DNA of 64,000 nucleotides, from NCBI GenBank assembly GCA_021432605.1, contig MU271143.1, positions 3,047,277 through 3,111,276 on the forward strand. The letters run 5' to 3'. Within the stretch, counting starts at the first letter, position 1; the number at the start of each line of letters is the position of its first letter. Source of the DNA: Coniochaeta sp. PMI_546. Its lineage: Eukaryota; Ascomycota; Sordariomycetes; Coniochaetales; Coniochaetaceae. The notes under the pieces were generated by a model that did not search any database, was not told the origin of the DNA, and worked only from the letters and a program-made list of their open reading frames with translations. Below, piece after piece: positions 1 to 12,368 of this stretch. The position numbers and the translations under genes are program-made.

Positions 1-703
1 CGCGGCTTGCAATTGTGCAATAACTCTTGGAGTGCTCGATTGAACCAAAAACCCCACCACGGCGCTTGCAGAAAGTACACTTAAGTATGTTTTTCCTGGT
101 GGATTCTGTCATTTTGTGATGAAGGCCTGTGTTGGGAATTTACATTTCCCAAAATGGACAATTGGCCGAGTAACGAGGGCCGGCCCGAGATCTTGATCAC
201 GACAATGCCGGGGTGCTAAGACTACATAGCATTTGCCCTCGTTCAAGTATGTCAAGCTCCTACAAGGGCGTCTCGATCAGCAAGTCGCGACCAGGTTCGA
301 GTCGACAGACTAACGCGCTATGAACCTACCACCGATAGCATGGTCACCCGGGATCTAGGAGGTAATCTTGTTCTCAGTTGCACTACCTGATGCCGTTACT
401 GTAAACGTTGTCGGAATGCTATAAGCTGCGGTCACGAAATAATGCCACGAAGTATCGCCATAACTTCAGCGCCGCACCTGATTCGGCTTCTCATTTCTGA
501 ACGTGGTGCCAGGAACCGGCAGTGTAACACACCTGCCCCCTCCCTCCATGCATCTTCGATACCGGCAGAATTGCGAGCTACATCCATTTCAATAATATAT
601 ATATATGTGACAATCGTGGTGGCCGTCTCGAAGTGCCATCCCATAGTCAACATCATCAACATTGTATAGCTCGAGACATCAAGGAAACCCCAACAACCAA
701 GCA
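1..703. other. Upstream intergenic DNA, no gene supported
   Basis: Base composition is ordinary and CpA/TpG are present, unlike the block that begins near 2156. Short open frames occur on both strands at 432-704 but have no recognisable domain, signal peptide or splice context, and they overlap each other. The 3' part should hold the promoter and 5' leader of the dioxygenase gene starting at 704. Nothing else is supported. Confidence 0.6.
596..606 (+). promoter_or_regulatory. TATA-like tract of dioxygenase gene
   Basis: An alternating TA run of 11 bases lies about 100 bp upstream of the ATG at 704, a normal place for a fungal TATA-like element. The assignment rests only on position and composition. 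Confidence 0.35.
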
Positions 704-1963
704 ATGGCTCCCTCAGCTATTGATACCGAGCCCCAGGGGGCTTCCAAGGTTCTGCTGCGGCAGCCGCTTCAGCTGTCTGGTGCTCTCGAGAACTATGAGT
801 CCTTTGACGTGACTCCCGTGATTGGAAAGGAATTCCCGACTGCGAACCTTGTCGACTGGCTGGACGCGCCGAACTCAGACGATCTGCTGAGAGACTTGGC
901 AATTACAAGTCAGAAGCTACTCCCGCTCCTAACCTGGCGTGCTCGAGTCGAATTAACATGTGGCAGTCTCCCAGCGTGGCGTAGTCTTCTTTCGGGCGCA
1001 GGACAACCTGACAAACGACCTACAGAAGAAGCTCATCCTGAGACTTGGAGAGTTGACCGGGAGACCTGCTACATCAGGGTTACATATCCATCCTATTCTG
1101 AACTCTGAGCGTGAGCTAGGCGGTAGTGATCCAGAGATCAGTACTATCAGCTCTGTCCAGCACAACAGGTTCTATGTGAAACAAGAACCGGATGAATTGA
1201 GCCCCAAGAAGCAGAGCTCGGCCCAGTGGCACAGTGATATTGCCTTCGAGCCGGTTCCTGCTGACTACACCTCGCTACGGCTTGTCGAGCTTCCCAAAAC
1301 AGGCGGTGGTAAGCGACAAATGTACTCCACAACCCTTAATGCTAAATTAATCGCCTCCATAGATACACTGTGGGCTTCCGGCTACGAGATTTATGATCGC
1401 ATCAGTGAGCCTTACCAAAAATTCCTTGAGAGCTTGACTGCTACTTTCGAGCAGCCAGGCTTCAGCAAAGTCGCCGAGCGCGCAGGATTCAAGCTGTACG
1501 ACAAAGAGCGAGGTGCCCCAGAGAATGTTGGCACCGACCTGAAAGCAATTCATCCTGTTGTCCGCACCAACCCTGTCACAGGATGGAAGAGCATATTCCC
1601 CGTTGGCGGACATGTGAAGCACATCAACGGTTTAACGAGCGAGGAGAGTACCAAGCTTCTGACCTGGTTCCTGGATCTGGTCTATCGTAACCATGACCTC
1701 CAAGTTCGGTTGAAATGGAAGAGTCCCAACGATATCGGTAAGCCTTGTCAGCCAAGTCTCTTCCCCTACCAGCACCAGAGCTGATTCGATCGGGATGTCT
1801 AGCAATCTGGGATAACAGGAGTGTGTTTCACTCTGCGACGTTCGACTACGACGGCTATGGTGATCGATTTGGGAATCGAGCTGTGGGCCTAGGTGAACGT
1901 CCATACCTTGATCCACGTAGCACTTCAAGGCGGGCAGCTCTAGCTCAAGAACAAACCTTATAA
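704..1963 (+). CDS. TauD-type Fe(II)/2-oxoglutarate dioxygenase
   Basis: Predicted four-exon gene: 704-908, 967-1308, 1363-1737 and 1803-1963, giving 360 residues. The introns (58, 54 and 65 bp) have GT-AG ends. The middle one is a multiple of three without a stop, so it reads through in the raw frame; removing it restores the family-like stretch KTGGDTLWASGYE. Joining exons 1 and 2 gives ITISQRGVVFFRAQ, typical of the family. Metal ligands are visible as H157-x-D159 (in WHSD) and H317 (in VFHSATF). R329 or R333 is the likely 2-oxoglutarate anchor. Fungal relatives are often annotated as taurine or sulfonate dioxygenases, but the substrate cannot be read from sequence. A TTG codon at 662 is open in frame, but the first ATG is 704. 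The length is normal for the family and I see no disabling change, although RIP-saturated repeats begin less than 200 bp after its stop. Confidence 0.88.
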
Positions 1964-2155
1964 GAAGAAGAAAAAGGTTATTTATTATATAACTGTTATG
2001 GTATGGTGATACTGATGCAGTGGAATGTAATGGAATACCTAGCCTACCTTAGCGGGGCAATACGGAGAGAAGATGCCCTTGTACCTGATACTATTCCGGT
2101 ATAAGAGTTGAGAAACCGCCTATAGGAAACTTAACATACTATTCCGGCACCTGAG
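1964..2155. other. 3' flank and border of the repeat block
   Basis: Roughly 190 bp between the dioxygenase stop and the first LTR. It still contains TG and CA dinucleotides, so it is host flank rather than RIP-mutated repeat. It presumably holds the 3' UTR and poly(A) signals, but no clear signal is visible. Confidence 0.5.
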
Positions 2156-3823
2156 TATAACGATCCTAAGACGGGCTAAGGATCAGAAGGTAAGTTCTAT
2201 TACTTAAGGTAAGTAAGTTAAGGTATAATAAACAGTCTTTATTCTGGTATCGTTAAGATAAGTATCTTACTTAATAATAACCTCGATTGAATATTTAGAT
2301 TGATTATTAGGTGATTAAAAACTATCTATAACGGAATCTAAAGAAACTCTTTCTTATATACTTATAGAGATTATAATAATAGTTATAATAGATAGCTATC
2401 TTATCGATCGTAATATATACGATCGATATTAATCCTATCTATTAATTACGTAATTAAGGTCCTTTTGTTTATATAATACGATAAGCCTCGTATATATATC
2501 CTTTATCTATTAATAAGGCGTTTTTTGTTATTTATACGTTTATAATATTATTCCTTTCTTTTTTTAACCGTTATTTTCAAAACCTAACGTTCTTTATAAA
2601 TAATACTAATAGCTTATATAAATCGCGCCGAAAGTTCCCCTTTTTTTAACGTTATTATATCTAACCGTAATATATAAAAATAAAAGAAACCTTCTAAATC
2701 TTTAACTAAATATAAAAACATACTATTACGTATTATCTTTAAATCCTCTATCGAAATACCCGAATATTCGTCTTACGAACGATTAGGTTTAATTTATCGT
2801 ACCTCGTCTGGTAATTCTTCGAAATATTCCGAATACGTCCGTAATAATCGTTCAAAATACAACGTCTTAAGTCTTTCTAACGAAAACTTTATAAGAATCG
2901 GCGATTAGTTCTATCGTTTCGAAAAAAAAGTAAAAATTATCGAGGTTATCTAATAAGAAACGGACGTTCGTATATAACGTTTAAGGAAATAAAAGAAAAT
3001 ATAATTTGAGAAAATAATACGTATTGTTTATCGGGATATAAAAAATATAGAAAAATTAGAACGGTGTAACGATCCCAAGACGGGCTAAGGATTAGAAGGT
3101 GAGTTCTATTACTTAGGGTAAGTAAGTTAAGGTATAACAAGCAGTCTTTATTCTGGTATCGTTTAGACAAGTATCTTATTCAATAATAACCTCGATTGAA
3201 TACTTAGATTGATTACTAGGTGATCAAGAACTATCTATAGCGGAGTCTAAAGAGACTCCTTCCTATATACTTGTAGAGACTGTAGTGATTATAGCGATAG
3301 CCATGATCGTACCGACCGTAATCCTTCCTAATTATTGCGATCATAATGATCAGTCACGTAACCCGAGGTCCCTTGCCTATGCAGTGCGATAAGCCTCGCA
3401 TGCATGTTCTTTATCTATTGGCGGGGTGTCCTTCGTCACCTGTAGGTTTGTAACAAACGGGTCGAAAAAAAAGAAACCGATCGTAAAGTAACGAGAATTA
3501 CCGAAAATCGTTTACTTTTTATTACGTTTTTTTCTTTTAATAACGACTTTATTTCGGACTAAGACGTAATTTACGGCGACGTAGTTTTATCCCTTTCGAT
3601 TCTTAAAGTAATAATATTATTATAGTACGGAATTCTTATAATAACTATTGATAGTTTATAAAGTACGTTTCTAATTCTTACGTATTTTCCGAATCGTCGT
3701 AATCTTTTTATTTAACGTAATAAAAATCTATTTTTTATTCCTTTTTATATTTAAGGATCTTTTTTATTTCGTATTCTTATATTAGTTCGATTTCGATATC
3801 TATTACTAACTTCGCGTTCTTAA
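2156..3823 (-). mobile_element. Family A chromovirus fossil A0, 3' part
   Basis: Minus-oriented 3' fragment of a Gypsy chromovirus. Its 3' LTR is 2156-2547 (392 bp), followed by internal DNA to 3823 that includes a chromodomain remnant near 3690-3800. A solo LTR of the same family interrupts it at 3065-3455. The right end is cut by the 5' LTR of A1. It is heavily RIP-mutated and broken many times over. Its 3' internal sequence resembles A3 (29987-30880) more than A1, A4 or A5, so at least two subfamilies exist. Confidence 0.75.
3065..3455 (-). repeat. Solo LTR of family A inside A0
   Basis: A 391-bp LTR with TG...CA ends, flanked by the 5-bp target duplication AACGG (3060-3064 and 3456-3460). 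The uninterrupted target is visible in A3 near 30495-30505 and in A4 near 32783-32790. It keeps many more C and G bases and more CpA/TpG than its host, so it is younger or less RIP-mutated. It is the product of LTR-LTR recombination of a full insertion. Confidence 0.9.
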
Positions 3824-6800
3824 TATTATAAACGTATAAGTAATAAAAGACGCTCCGTTAATAAATAAAGGATATATATACGAGGCTTATCGTATTATAT
3901 AGGTAAAGGGACCTTAATTACGTGATTAATAGATAAGATTAATATCGATTAAATATATTACGATCGATAAGATAACTATCTATTATAGTTATTATTATAA
4001 TCTCTATTAGGTATATAGAAAGGAATCTTTTAGGACTCCGTTATAAATAGTTCTTAATTACCTAATAATCAATCTAAGTATTCAATCGAGGTTATTATTA
4101 AATAAAATATTTATCTTAACGATATTAAAGTAAAGATTGTTTGTTATATCTTAACTTACTTACCTTAAATAATAAAATTTACTTTCTAATCTTTAGCCCG
4201 TCTTAAGATCGTTATATTTTGATTATTCTTATTCGGTAAGTTAACCTTATATTAAATAGCTAATATAATACCCGGAATACCCGTATTTTAATAAGTACTT
4301 ATAGTTTAAACGTAGGTTAACGATATAGTAATAATAATTACGTAATTATAAGCGGAAATTACGGTTTTTAAAAAGGGATTTAAGATCGACCTTACGGTTA
4401 AGATTAAAACCTTACGTTTTAAATCTTACGATAGGAATAAAAAAGGGTTATAAGCCTTTATTACCTAAATATAAGCGTATTTTAAGACATATATAAAATC
4501 CTTTATTCGGGAATATAAAAAAACGATCTATATAAAAAGTTTGTTAAAAGGAAAGGCGGTTAAATAGTTCGAATTTAGCTTTCGAGATTTCTTAGAAAAT
4601 TGGTTTAATTAAAAAAGACGGAAACCAGAAACCCGCGTTATATTTTCTAATATCGACTTATTATTCGAAAAACTTAAGGAAACCTTCGGTAATCCTAACG
4701 AATAAAGATTAACGGAATGATAATTTCTATCTCTAAGATAGAAAAGCTCGGTAAAAATATATATAATAAAGTTTAAACGAATTACGGTTAAATTTAACCT
4801 AAAAAAGTAAGCCTTATTCCTTTATTTTTACGGGGGATTACGGGATAATATTAAAGATAAACTTAATAAAAAAGATCGACCGGATACCTTATATAAATAT
4901 ATCGTATCCGTAATTAAGATCGATAATCGATTATATAAACGAAAGTTTGAAAAAGGAAAAAAAAGAGTTCTTTAAACGATAAAAGAAACCGCGAATTCGG
5001 GAAAAAAACAATTTATAATTACGGGCTTTTACCTAGGATTTATAAATCTAAACGTTATTTAACGAAGCTAATTTAAGAAAAAGGGTAAATATTTTAACTA
5101 TAAGAAATAAAGGTATTATATTAATAAGTATTATTAATTTAAGAAAACTTAGAAACCAATCTTTAAAAATAAGGTTTAGGTAATAATAAAGGATAATAGA
5201 TCCCGCGTTATCGCGATAATACGTAAAAAACAATAATATAAAGTATTTCTTAGATTACCGGGAAAAGAAGTCGATTTGGTAATAATATTAGGGTACGATA
5301 TTATGGACGTAATATATTTAGTTAGCTTATTAGATCGGGAATAGGACGAAATCGAAGAAGAATAAATACCCTTATATAAAGATTACGAATCGGTATATAT
5401 TAACTCGGTTTATTATAATTAGATTTTATAGAATTCGTACGTTTTCTACTATTATATTTAGTATATATAAAGAAAATTGGATTATAAATAAATACTAGTA
5501 CGAATATTAATAACTAAGCCGATACTTTATTTTTATCGATTTAGAGATATCGAAGGATACGAGGAAATATATAGGAATAGGTAGTACTTATTATTAACGT
5601 TACCTAAAACTACGTAATTATAATTTAACCTAACGGGATAAGAGTTCTTAATAATAACGGAACCTAAACGAAAAGTCGAAGATAAAAACTAGTTCTAGGT
5701 TACGTATCTATTAGAAAACTTAGTACGAAAGTCGGAACGACGAAGATATTCGGTATCGGGAATAATAATATAAATTACGACGGAAAAAGAAACGACCGAA
5801 ACGTTTTTAACGCGGATATAACGAAGAATTAAAAGATTGGTTGAAAAAGGAATTTAGATAAACGAACGTTTAAATAAATTACTAACCTTTAAATTAGAAA
5901 CGGAAAAAGAAGGTTACGGGAGATTGTCCGAACCTTTTTCTAAAACTAAAGATAAACTTAAATATTACGGTATTTCGTTCCGAAGATTAAAAAAACGATC
6001 AAAAAACGATAAACGTCGATTATAAAGGGATTATATCGATATAATATAAAAAGATCCTTATATACGACTATAGGAATTAAGTATTTACGAATTATAATTA
6101 ATATATAAAGAAGATATACCTAGGTAATAATAGATAACGGAATATAAGGAAATTATATCTCGCCAAATCTCGTTAATATATTACGATTGTTTTTTTTAAA
6201 AAAAAGGACGAACTTTACCGATTTAGGACTATTAATAAAAGCCTTATCGATTATAAAAAAGGAATAGTAAATATAGAAACTACGCCTTTTTTAGTTATTA
6301 TCTAAGGTTATAATTACGAGATAACGTTCGATATTACGGAAATCTTATCGTACGGTATAATATTAGGGATACCTTAATTACGAACGAAAAATCCCCGAAT
6401 TAATTGGAAAATAGGCTAACTTTAATAGGATACGTTAAAAAGAGAATTAGTTTTTATAGAAAATAAACTTTACGAGGAAAAGCTTATACGTAACTTTAGA
6501 AAAGCTTTAATAATCTACGAAACGGTTATAAAGACTTAGTTTATATCGACGCGAACGATTCCGAAAGAATATTATCGATATAATAAATTATTCAAACCCG
6601 AGTTTAAAATAGGATTGCCTAAATATAATTATTAAGATTATAAGATTAATTTTTAATTAGATAAAAAGCCCGGATTTTATAAGATTTACCTTTTTAACGA
6701 CCTATAATTATAAACGTTAAGAAAATATATTAATGAAAATCTAAAAAAAGATTATATTCGACTATTATAATTATTAATAGGATACCTTATTTTATTTATA

Positions 6801-9800
6801 CCCAAAAAGAATAGGAAATTATATTTCGTTATAAATTATCAATAGTTTAATAATATCATTATTAAAGATCGAAAACTATTACCTTTTATATCCGAACTAA
6901 AAGATCGGTTATATAAAGCCGGATAGTTTATTACCTTAGATTTCAAAGGAATATATAACCTAATACGAGTTAAAAAAGGAGATAAATAGAAAACGGTATA
7001 GCGGTCTAGGTTAAGATAGTACGAATATTATATTATACTCTTTAAGCTCGTTAATATACTAGCTTTTTTCCAAAGAATAATCAATTACGTATTTCGGAAA
7101 TAATTAGACGATTTCGTCGTCGTATATTTCGATAATATTTTAATCTATTCGGAAACCCTCGAATAATATAAAAAATATATCTACCTTATCTTATAAGTAT
7201 TATAAGACGCGAATTTATTAGTCGAACCCGAAAAATATAAATTTTATTAATAGAAATGTTACGAACCGTGCCTATTGAGCCAACGGGACGCGGAACGGAA
7301 TAACTATTACGGGGTAACGGTTATCCAATCACAAGGGGATTACCAGGCGACTAGGTATATAAGGTAGTAAGCTACTATAAAGGATCACTTGGATTACGGT
7401 AAGCCAATTCGCCTTAGATTACTAACTATAGCAAAAAGGATTATTACGAGAGAAGTGATCTATAAAAGAGTATCTTGTATTTAAACGGTTTTTACCGTTA
7501 GGTAGTTACGAATTGCTTTTATAACGATTAATATATAGTTCTTTATATTTAATTACCTACCCTTTCTTGAAATAGTAGTCTATTTTTTGGTTAGATACGA
7601 TCTTATTATAACTTACCGTACGTACCTAACTGATTGTTAATAGACCCCAAATATCGGTTAGTATTTAAGAATATTGATTCGTTATACGTTAATCGTTCCT
7701 ATTTAATTTAGTTACTTACGTATTACTAAATAACATTCTATAAGTAATAATATCGGTAATACCGAAAGTAAGTAATTCGAACCTATAGGTTTAAGCTATA
7801 CCTTAGGGAATCTCGTCTTAAACTATAACGAACAAAATCGTCTAACTTTGAGCTATATTTATATAGCTTTAAGAGTAATAGGTTAGGGGAGGAGGTAACC
7901 GTCTTAAGGTATCCCTACCTTAGGTTTACGACGGGAGTCTAAAGACCCTCTAGGGTTTCCTTACCTAGTCTAAGGCCTATTTCCGGTATAATATATACGA
8001 CTTTCCGGATAAGGAACATAAGGTTTTTTACGTTACCTATTTCTTAAAGGACGACGCGTTTAGTTAGTTTAAACTAACTTTATAAGACTATTTTGAGAAC
8101 GGGGAGTCGGATCACGACGACGAAACTAATAAGATCTTCGGATCTTTCTCAAGTTTCGCCGATATTTTGAAAAAGATTTTCGGTACCTTAAACGAGGAAA
8201 GGATAGTTGAACGTAAGTTATAAGCCTTCCGATAGAAAGGGTTAGTTTCGAATTACGTTTCGTAATTTAGGCAAATCTCTTTTAAATTGGAATAGGAGGA
8301 TAAATCTCTTATAACGTAATTCTATTAAAGATTTAAAGAAGACGTTAAAGACGAACTAGTTAAAGAAGATCGACTAGACGAATTGTTTACTTACGTCGAG
8401 ATAGCCGTAAGAATCGATAATCGTTTATATAAACGACGTATAGAAAGGAAAGGAATTATAAAAATTCCTTAATAACTAACCAAAAAGGTTTAAGCTAATA
8501 TTTCGAAAAAGATCTAGAATTACGATATTTCTTACGGATAACGAAATAGACTAATAACGTTCGACGTTATCTAACGATATAAGAAGAAGGATAAGAAAGA
8601 CGTAAAATATTTCAATTGCCAAAAGAAAGGATATTTCGTTCGAGAATATTAAGAACCCCGAAAATTGAAAGAAGGAATTACGAACCGGTAAGTTAATATT
8701 ATTAGCCGAAACGGTTACGAAATTACAAACCCCGTACCAACCGTTATTAGGATAGAAGTCCGATAGATTGTAACCGGACGAATTAGTTTCGTCGGGATTA
8801 TTTAATAAGGATCGTACGACGATACGATATCTAAAGAAAAAACTTCGTAAGACGATAACGATAATACGTTAGCCGAATATAAGGTAGACGCGATAAAAGT
8901 CGAACTTAAAGAAGTTATCGTAAAAACCTACGAAGATTAACGAAAGGCCGTATTACGGACTTTAGAAAAAAAGTATTCTTTTCTCGAAAAAGAGGTAATT
9001 TTTAAAGCGGAAAAAGGGGATTACGATTAGACCCTAACGTTCCTAAGAGATCTAATACGTATTTGTTATTAGTCCGCGATTCGAGATAACGTAATAATTA
9101 TTTACGGTAAAACTATTAAAAATTCTAAAATCGGGATATTCCCGGAAGATTGGAAACAAACGGAAAACCGAGGTAACGATTATTACGATATAAATCTAAA
9201 CGGAGAATACTATTACTTAATCTATTAGGCGTCGTATATCTACGACGAGTATCTCGAATATTTGGTACCTAAAGTTAAGAACAATTTCTTTCCGCGACGA
9301 TAGAAAAACGATATTATCTATAACCCTTACCGTTAGGAAAAACTGAAACTATAGAAAATAGTCGGAAGATATATCTATTATAAGGCGGTTATATTGATTA
9401 GGGATCTTAAATACCCCGAGGTATATGAAAAAGGGTTGTTTTAGAAGTATAAAGAACCTAAATATAAATAGTATCGGGCTAATAAAGTATCGTAATAGTA
9501 CGAATATATAATAGATAAGAGGCGAGAGGAAGAAAGGTTCCTCGTTACCTTATTACTAGAACGAAGACGCCGGACCCCCGCCAGATAAAAAACAACGACC
9601 TAAGTAAGATTTAGTAAGTAGACGTACGAACGGTAACCTACGTCGTAAGATTAGGTTAGAAGGATACGAGGATTTAAAGAACTCTTTAAGGAATAGATAA
9701 CGAAATTATTAGAAACGTAATAGTCGGGGATTGCTAACGAGTTATTAGACGAACTTTCCCCAAAATAGGAAAAATCGATTATAACGTTAATAACCGATTA

Positions 9801-12368
9801 AGAGTTCGTTGAAATCTTAGAAGGATATAAGAGGAATGATAACCCTATATAATATATCGGTTAAATATTAAAGAATAGTCGATAAGTACGGGAATAACGA
9901 AAAAAAGAGACTTCCTAAAGGACGGAACCGTTCAATTTAAGAAATTACGAATATAATACCAAGGATTTAGAAAGGGCCTAACGGGAGCTTACCAAATAGT
10001 AACGATAAAGGTTAAAAAACGAGAAGGACCGTTTATAAAGGGATTATAACCGGATCCAACTAATAAGTCCCTAGCGATTATTAAAAACCCAAATAATAAT
10101 AACCATTTGATAGTATTAGTTGTATTAGGAGATTATTTATTTTACGCGATAATCGATAATAGAAAGTAAGGGAGTTTTATCTTTGAAAAAATTATCTAGA
10201 AACTCGACTTACGAATATAATTATTAGAATACCCTTATATATTTAGTAACTTTAAGGGAGAACGAGTTATATATAATAACGGATAGGTACGAGAGGAAAT
10301 ACGGCCTATTAAAATAACCTATTTTGGTTAAACGAAGACGATCTCGTTAAACGTTATTCGTATTACGGAATATAAGTTGATATTAGGTATTACGTAGCTT
10401 AGAGAATAGAACTTACGAATCGATTAGGATATTAGCTAGTTATATTAGGATAACCGGATATAAGATTCCAAACGATAACGAGGTAATTATAAGAAAAGAA
10501 ATCCGACTTTTTGGAAGTATTCGAAAGAAGTACTTATAAACGCGATAAAACCGATTTAAAAGAAAGTTATATACGTTATAGAATCGAGAATACCGGGAGA
10601 ATACCGGAAGTACAAACGATTGTTCGAAAAACAATTAAGAGAAGAAGCCTTATTTTAATATAGCGAATAGGATTACGAAATACCTTTCGAGGAAGGATAA
10701 TAATCCAAATTTTATAAGATCTACCCCTTAAACGAGTTATAACGGTAGGTATTTAAGGAATATATCCGGGATATATTTTAGAAGGGATATATACGACTAT
10801 TTATATTATTAACGGGATACCTTATCCTATTCGTTCTAAAAAAGAACGGAAAGTTATATTTATATATCGATTACCGGTATCTTAATAGTATTATTATTAA
10901 GAACCGGTACCCCTTTCTATTGATTTCGGAAATTAGGGACCGATTATATAGAATAGAATGGTTTATTACGTTCGATTTACGAAGAACGTATAACCTTATT
11001 AGAATAAAAGAAGGCGAAGAATAGAAGATAGCGTTCCGAACGTAAAAAGGATATTTCGAGTACCTCGTTATACTATTTAGGCTTACTAACGTCCCGGCTA
11101 CCTTTTAGATTATAATTAACTACGTATTACGAGCGTTTATCGATATATTCGTAGTAGTTTATCTCGACGATATTTTTATCTACTTAAAGACGTTTGAGGA
11201 ATATAAAGAATACGTTTATTAGGTATTATAGAAACTTCAAAACGTACGGTTACTAATCGATCCGGAGAAATATAAGTTCTATATTAAAGAAACGGACTTC
11301 TTAAGGTTTACGATCGAACTAGGAAAAATACGTATATAAAAGTCGAAAATCGCGGTAATTAAGGATTAGCTACGACTTACGAACGTTAAAGAAATTAGAG
11401 GCTTCCTAAGATTTATTAACTTTTACCGAAGGTTTCTAAAAGGATATAGCCGGATAGCTGTTCCCCTTACGGACCTAACGAAAGGAAACAAGGAATTCTA
11501 ATAGAACCCGAAGGTAGAAAAGGCGTTCTAAGAAATCAAGGAGGCGGTTAGCAAATAACCAATTACCGTGTTCCTAAACCCCGAAAAACCTTACGAGGTC
11601 GAAACCGATATATCGGATTATATATTCGGAAGATAGATAGGATAACGAGATTCCGAAAGACGGTTATACTTTATAGTATTTTTCTCGAAAAAGTTTAATA
11701 AATTAGAATTCAATTACTAGATCTACGATAAGGAACTAATGGCGATTATTAAGGTTTTTAAGGAATGGAAACCGTACTTTAGTAGAATAATATATCAGAT
11801 AAAGGTCTATACGGACTATAAGAATCTAATATATTTTACGATTATAAAAGAACTTAACAAACGATAGATTAGATAGGTAGAATTCTTATCGGAATTTAAC
11901 TTTCGGATCATCTATAGAAAAGGAAACGAAAACGGCCGAACAAACGCGTTAAACCGAAGACCGGATTATAAGTAAAACGAGTTACTAATCTACCAAATAA
12001 TCTTTAAAATCAACTCGAACGGAAACCTTGAACAAGTAGAACGGTAGATCAACGTCTTGTTTACCGTCTACCTTAATAGAAAATAGGAAAACGAGATCAA
12101 AAACGTTAATTAAGCCTACCAACTAAATATAAGGAATAGGAAGATATTCGTACTAGAATTTCTCTAAGAAAATTTGATTAGGGAATATTACGCGTACCTA
12201 ATATATAGATATATAAGAATCGCGAAAACAATATAGAAAATCTAACGAACTTACGACTTTAACAAACTCCGGGAACGTATTACGGAAGTCGTCGGACAAT
12301 ATTAAGAATATAACTAGAATAAGGTAACAAAACATAAACCGTACGGAAAGCTAAGGCCTCTACCGGTA

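Noticed and set aside
270-310. tRNA-like T-arm sequence (GGTTCGAGTC)
   Set aside because: No complementary T stem, acceptor stem or anticodon arm can be placed around it.
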